From NCBI GenBank assembly GCA_902406135.1, contig CABPCX010000153.1, positions 1-5,200 on the forward strand: a stretch of DNA of 5,200 nucleotides, given 5' to 3'. Positions 5,148 through 5,200 of the stretch are shown here, in pieces. The notes under the pieces were generated by a model, which was not told the DNA's origin, made no database searches, and saw nothing but the letters and a program-made list of their open reading frames with translations. The position numbers and the translations under genes are program-made. Positions within the stretch are counted from its first letter, which is position 1. Each line of letters begins with the position of its first letter. This stretch comes from an uncultured Eubacteriales bacterium (GTDB lineage Bacteria > Bacillota > Clostridia > Lachnospirales > Anaerotignaceae).

Positions 5148-5200
5148 GGCGGAGTAGCTCAGTTGGCTAGAGCACACGGTTCATACCCGTGGTGTCGAGG
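5148..5200 (+). tRNA. tRNA-Met (anticodon CAT), elongator type, cut by the window end
   Basis: Acceptor 5' strand GGCGGAG (5148-5154), D stem GCTC/GAGC (5157-5160 with 5170-5173), anticodon stem CACGG/CCGTG (5175-5179 with 5187-5191) around loop TTCATAC with anticodon CAT at 5182-5184. The variable loop GTGTC and the start of the T stem (GAGG) are present; the remaining 3' part lies beyond the window. The anticodon stem lacks the three G:C pairs (GGG/CCC) of initiator tRNA, so this is elongator Met or, less likely, an Ile tRNA with modified CAT. A tRNA-Met in this place, after divIC, matches trnSL of Bacillus subtilis. Confidence 0.92.

Overview
The window reads as a chromosomal segment of a low-to-moderate GC, anaerobic, spore-forming Firmicute, most likely a Clostridia (Lachnospirales-like) bacterium. 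Three things point there: (i) an NfnAB-type NADH-dependent ferredoxin:NADP+ oxidoreductase pair, typical of fermentative anaerobes; (ii) the conserved block mazG - hup - rqcP(yabO) - yabP - yabQ - divIC - tRNA-Met, which matches the yabN-to-trnSL region ahead of spoIIE in Bacillus subtilis; (iii) strong purine-rich Shine-Dalgarno sites and sigma-A-type promoters. The species cannot be named from sequence reading alone.

Layout. The left 2.3 kb is a minus-strand two-gene operon: nfnA (FAD/[2Fe-2S] subunit) followed by nfnB/gltA-like (two-cluster, FAD/NADP subunit). They are separated by 13 nt, and the nfnA stop codon runs directly into the nfnB ribosome binding site. A 129-bp divergent intergenic region (2285-2413) holds a good minus-strand promoter for nfnAB and a weaker plus-strand promoter for mazG, with their -35 hexamers touching. 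Rightwards come mazG (house-cleaning NTP pyrophosphohydrolase), hup (HU nucleoid protein, with a probable own promoter inside mazG and a strong terminator), rqcP (ribosome quality control), a second strong terminator, then the sporulation genes yabP and yabQ and a divIC/ftsB-like division gene. The window ends in the first 53 nt of an elongator tRNA-Met driven by a consensus promoter.

The genes fall into three jobs: redox balancing of ferredoxin, NADH and NADPH (nfnAB); housekeeping of nucleotides, nucleoid and stalled ribosomes (mazG, hup, rqcP); and sporulation plus septation (yabP, yabQ, divIC). I see no mobile element, CRISPR array, phage gene or novel defence system. The most notable points are a one-base frame break in divIC at an A-run, which separates its start codon and ribosome binding site from its membrane segment and coiled coil; an apparently degraded second catalytic site in MazG; and two strong terminators placed only 17-24 nt before the start codons of rqcP and yabP, with no clear promoter in between. 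No gene-free stretch exceeds 300 bases.
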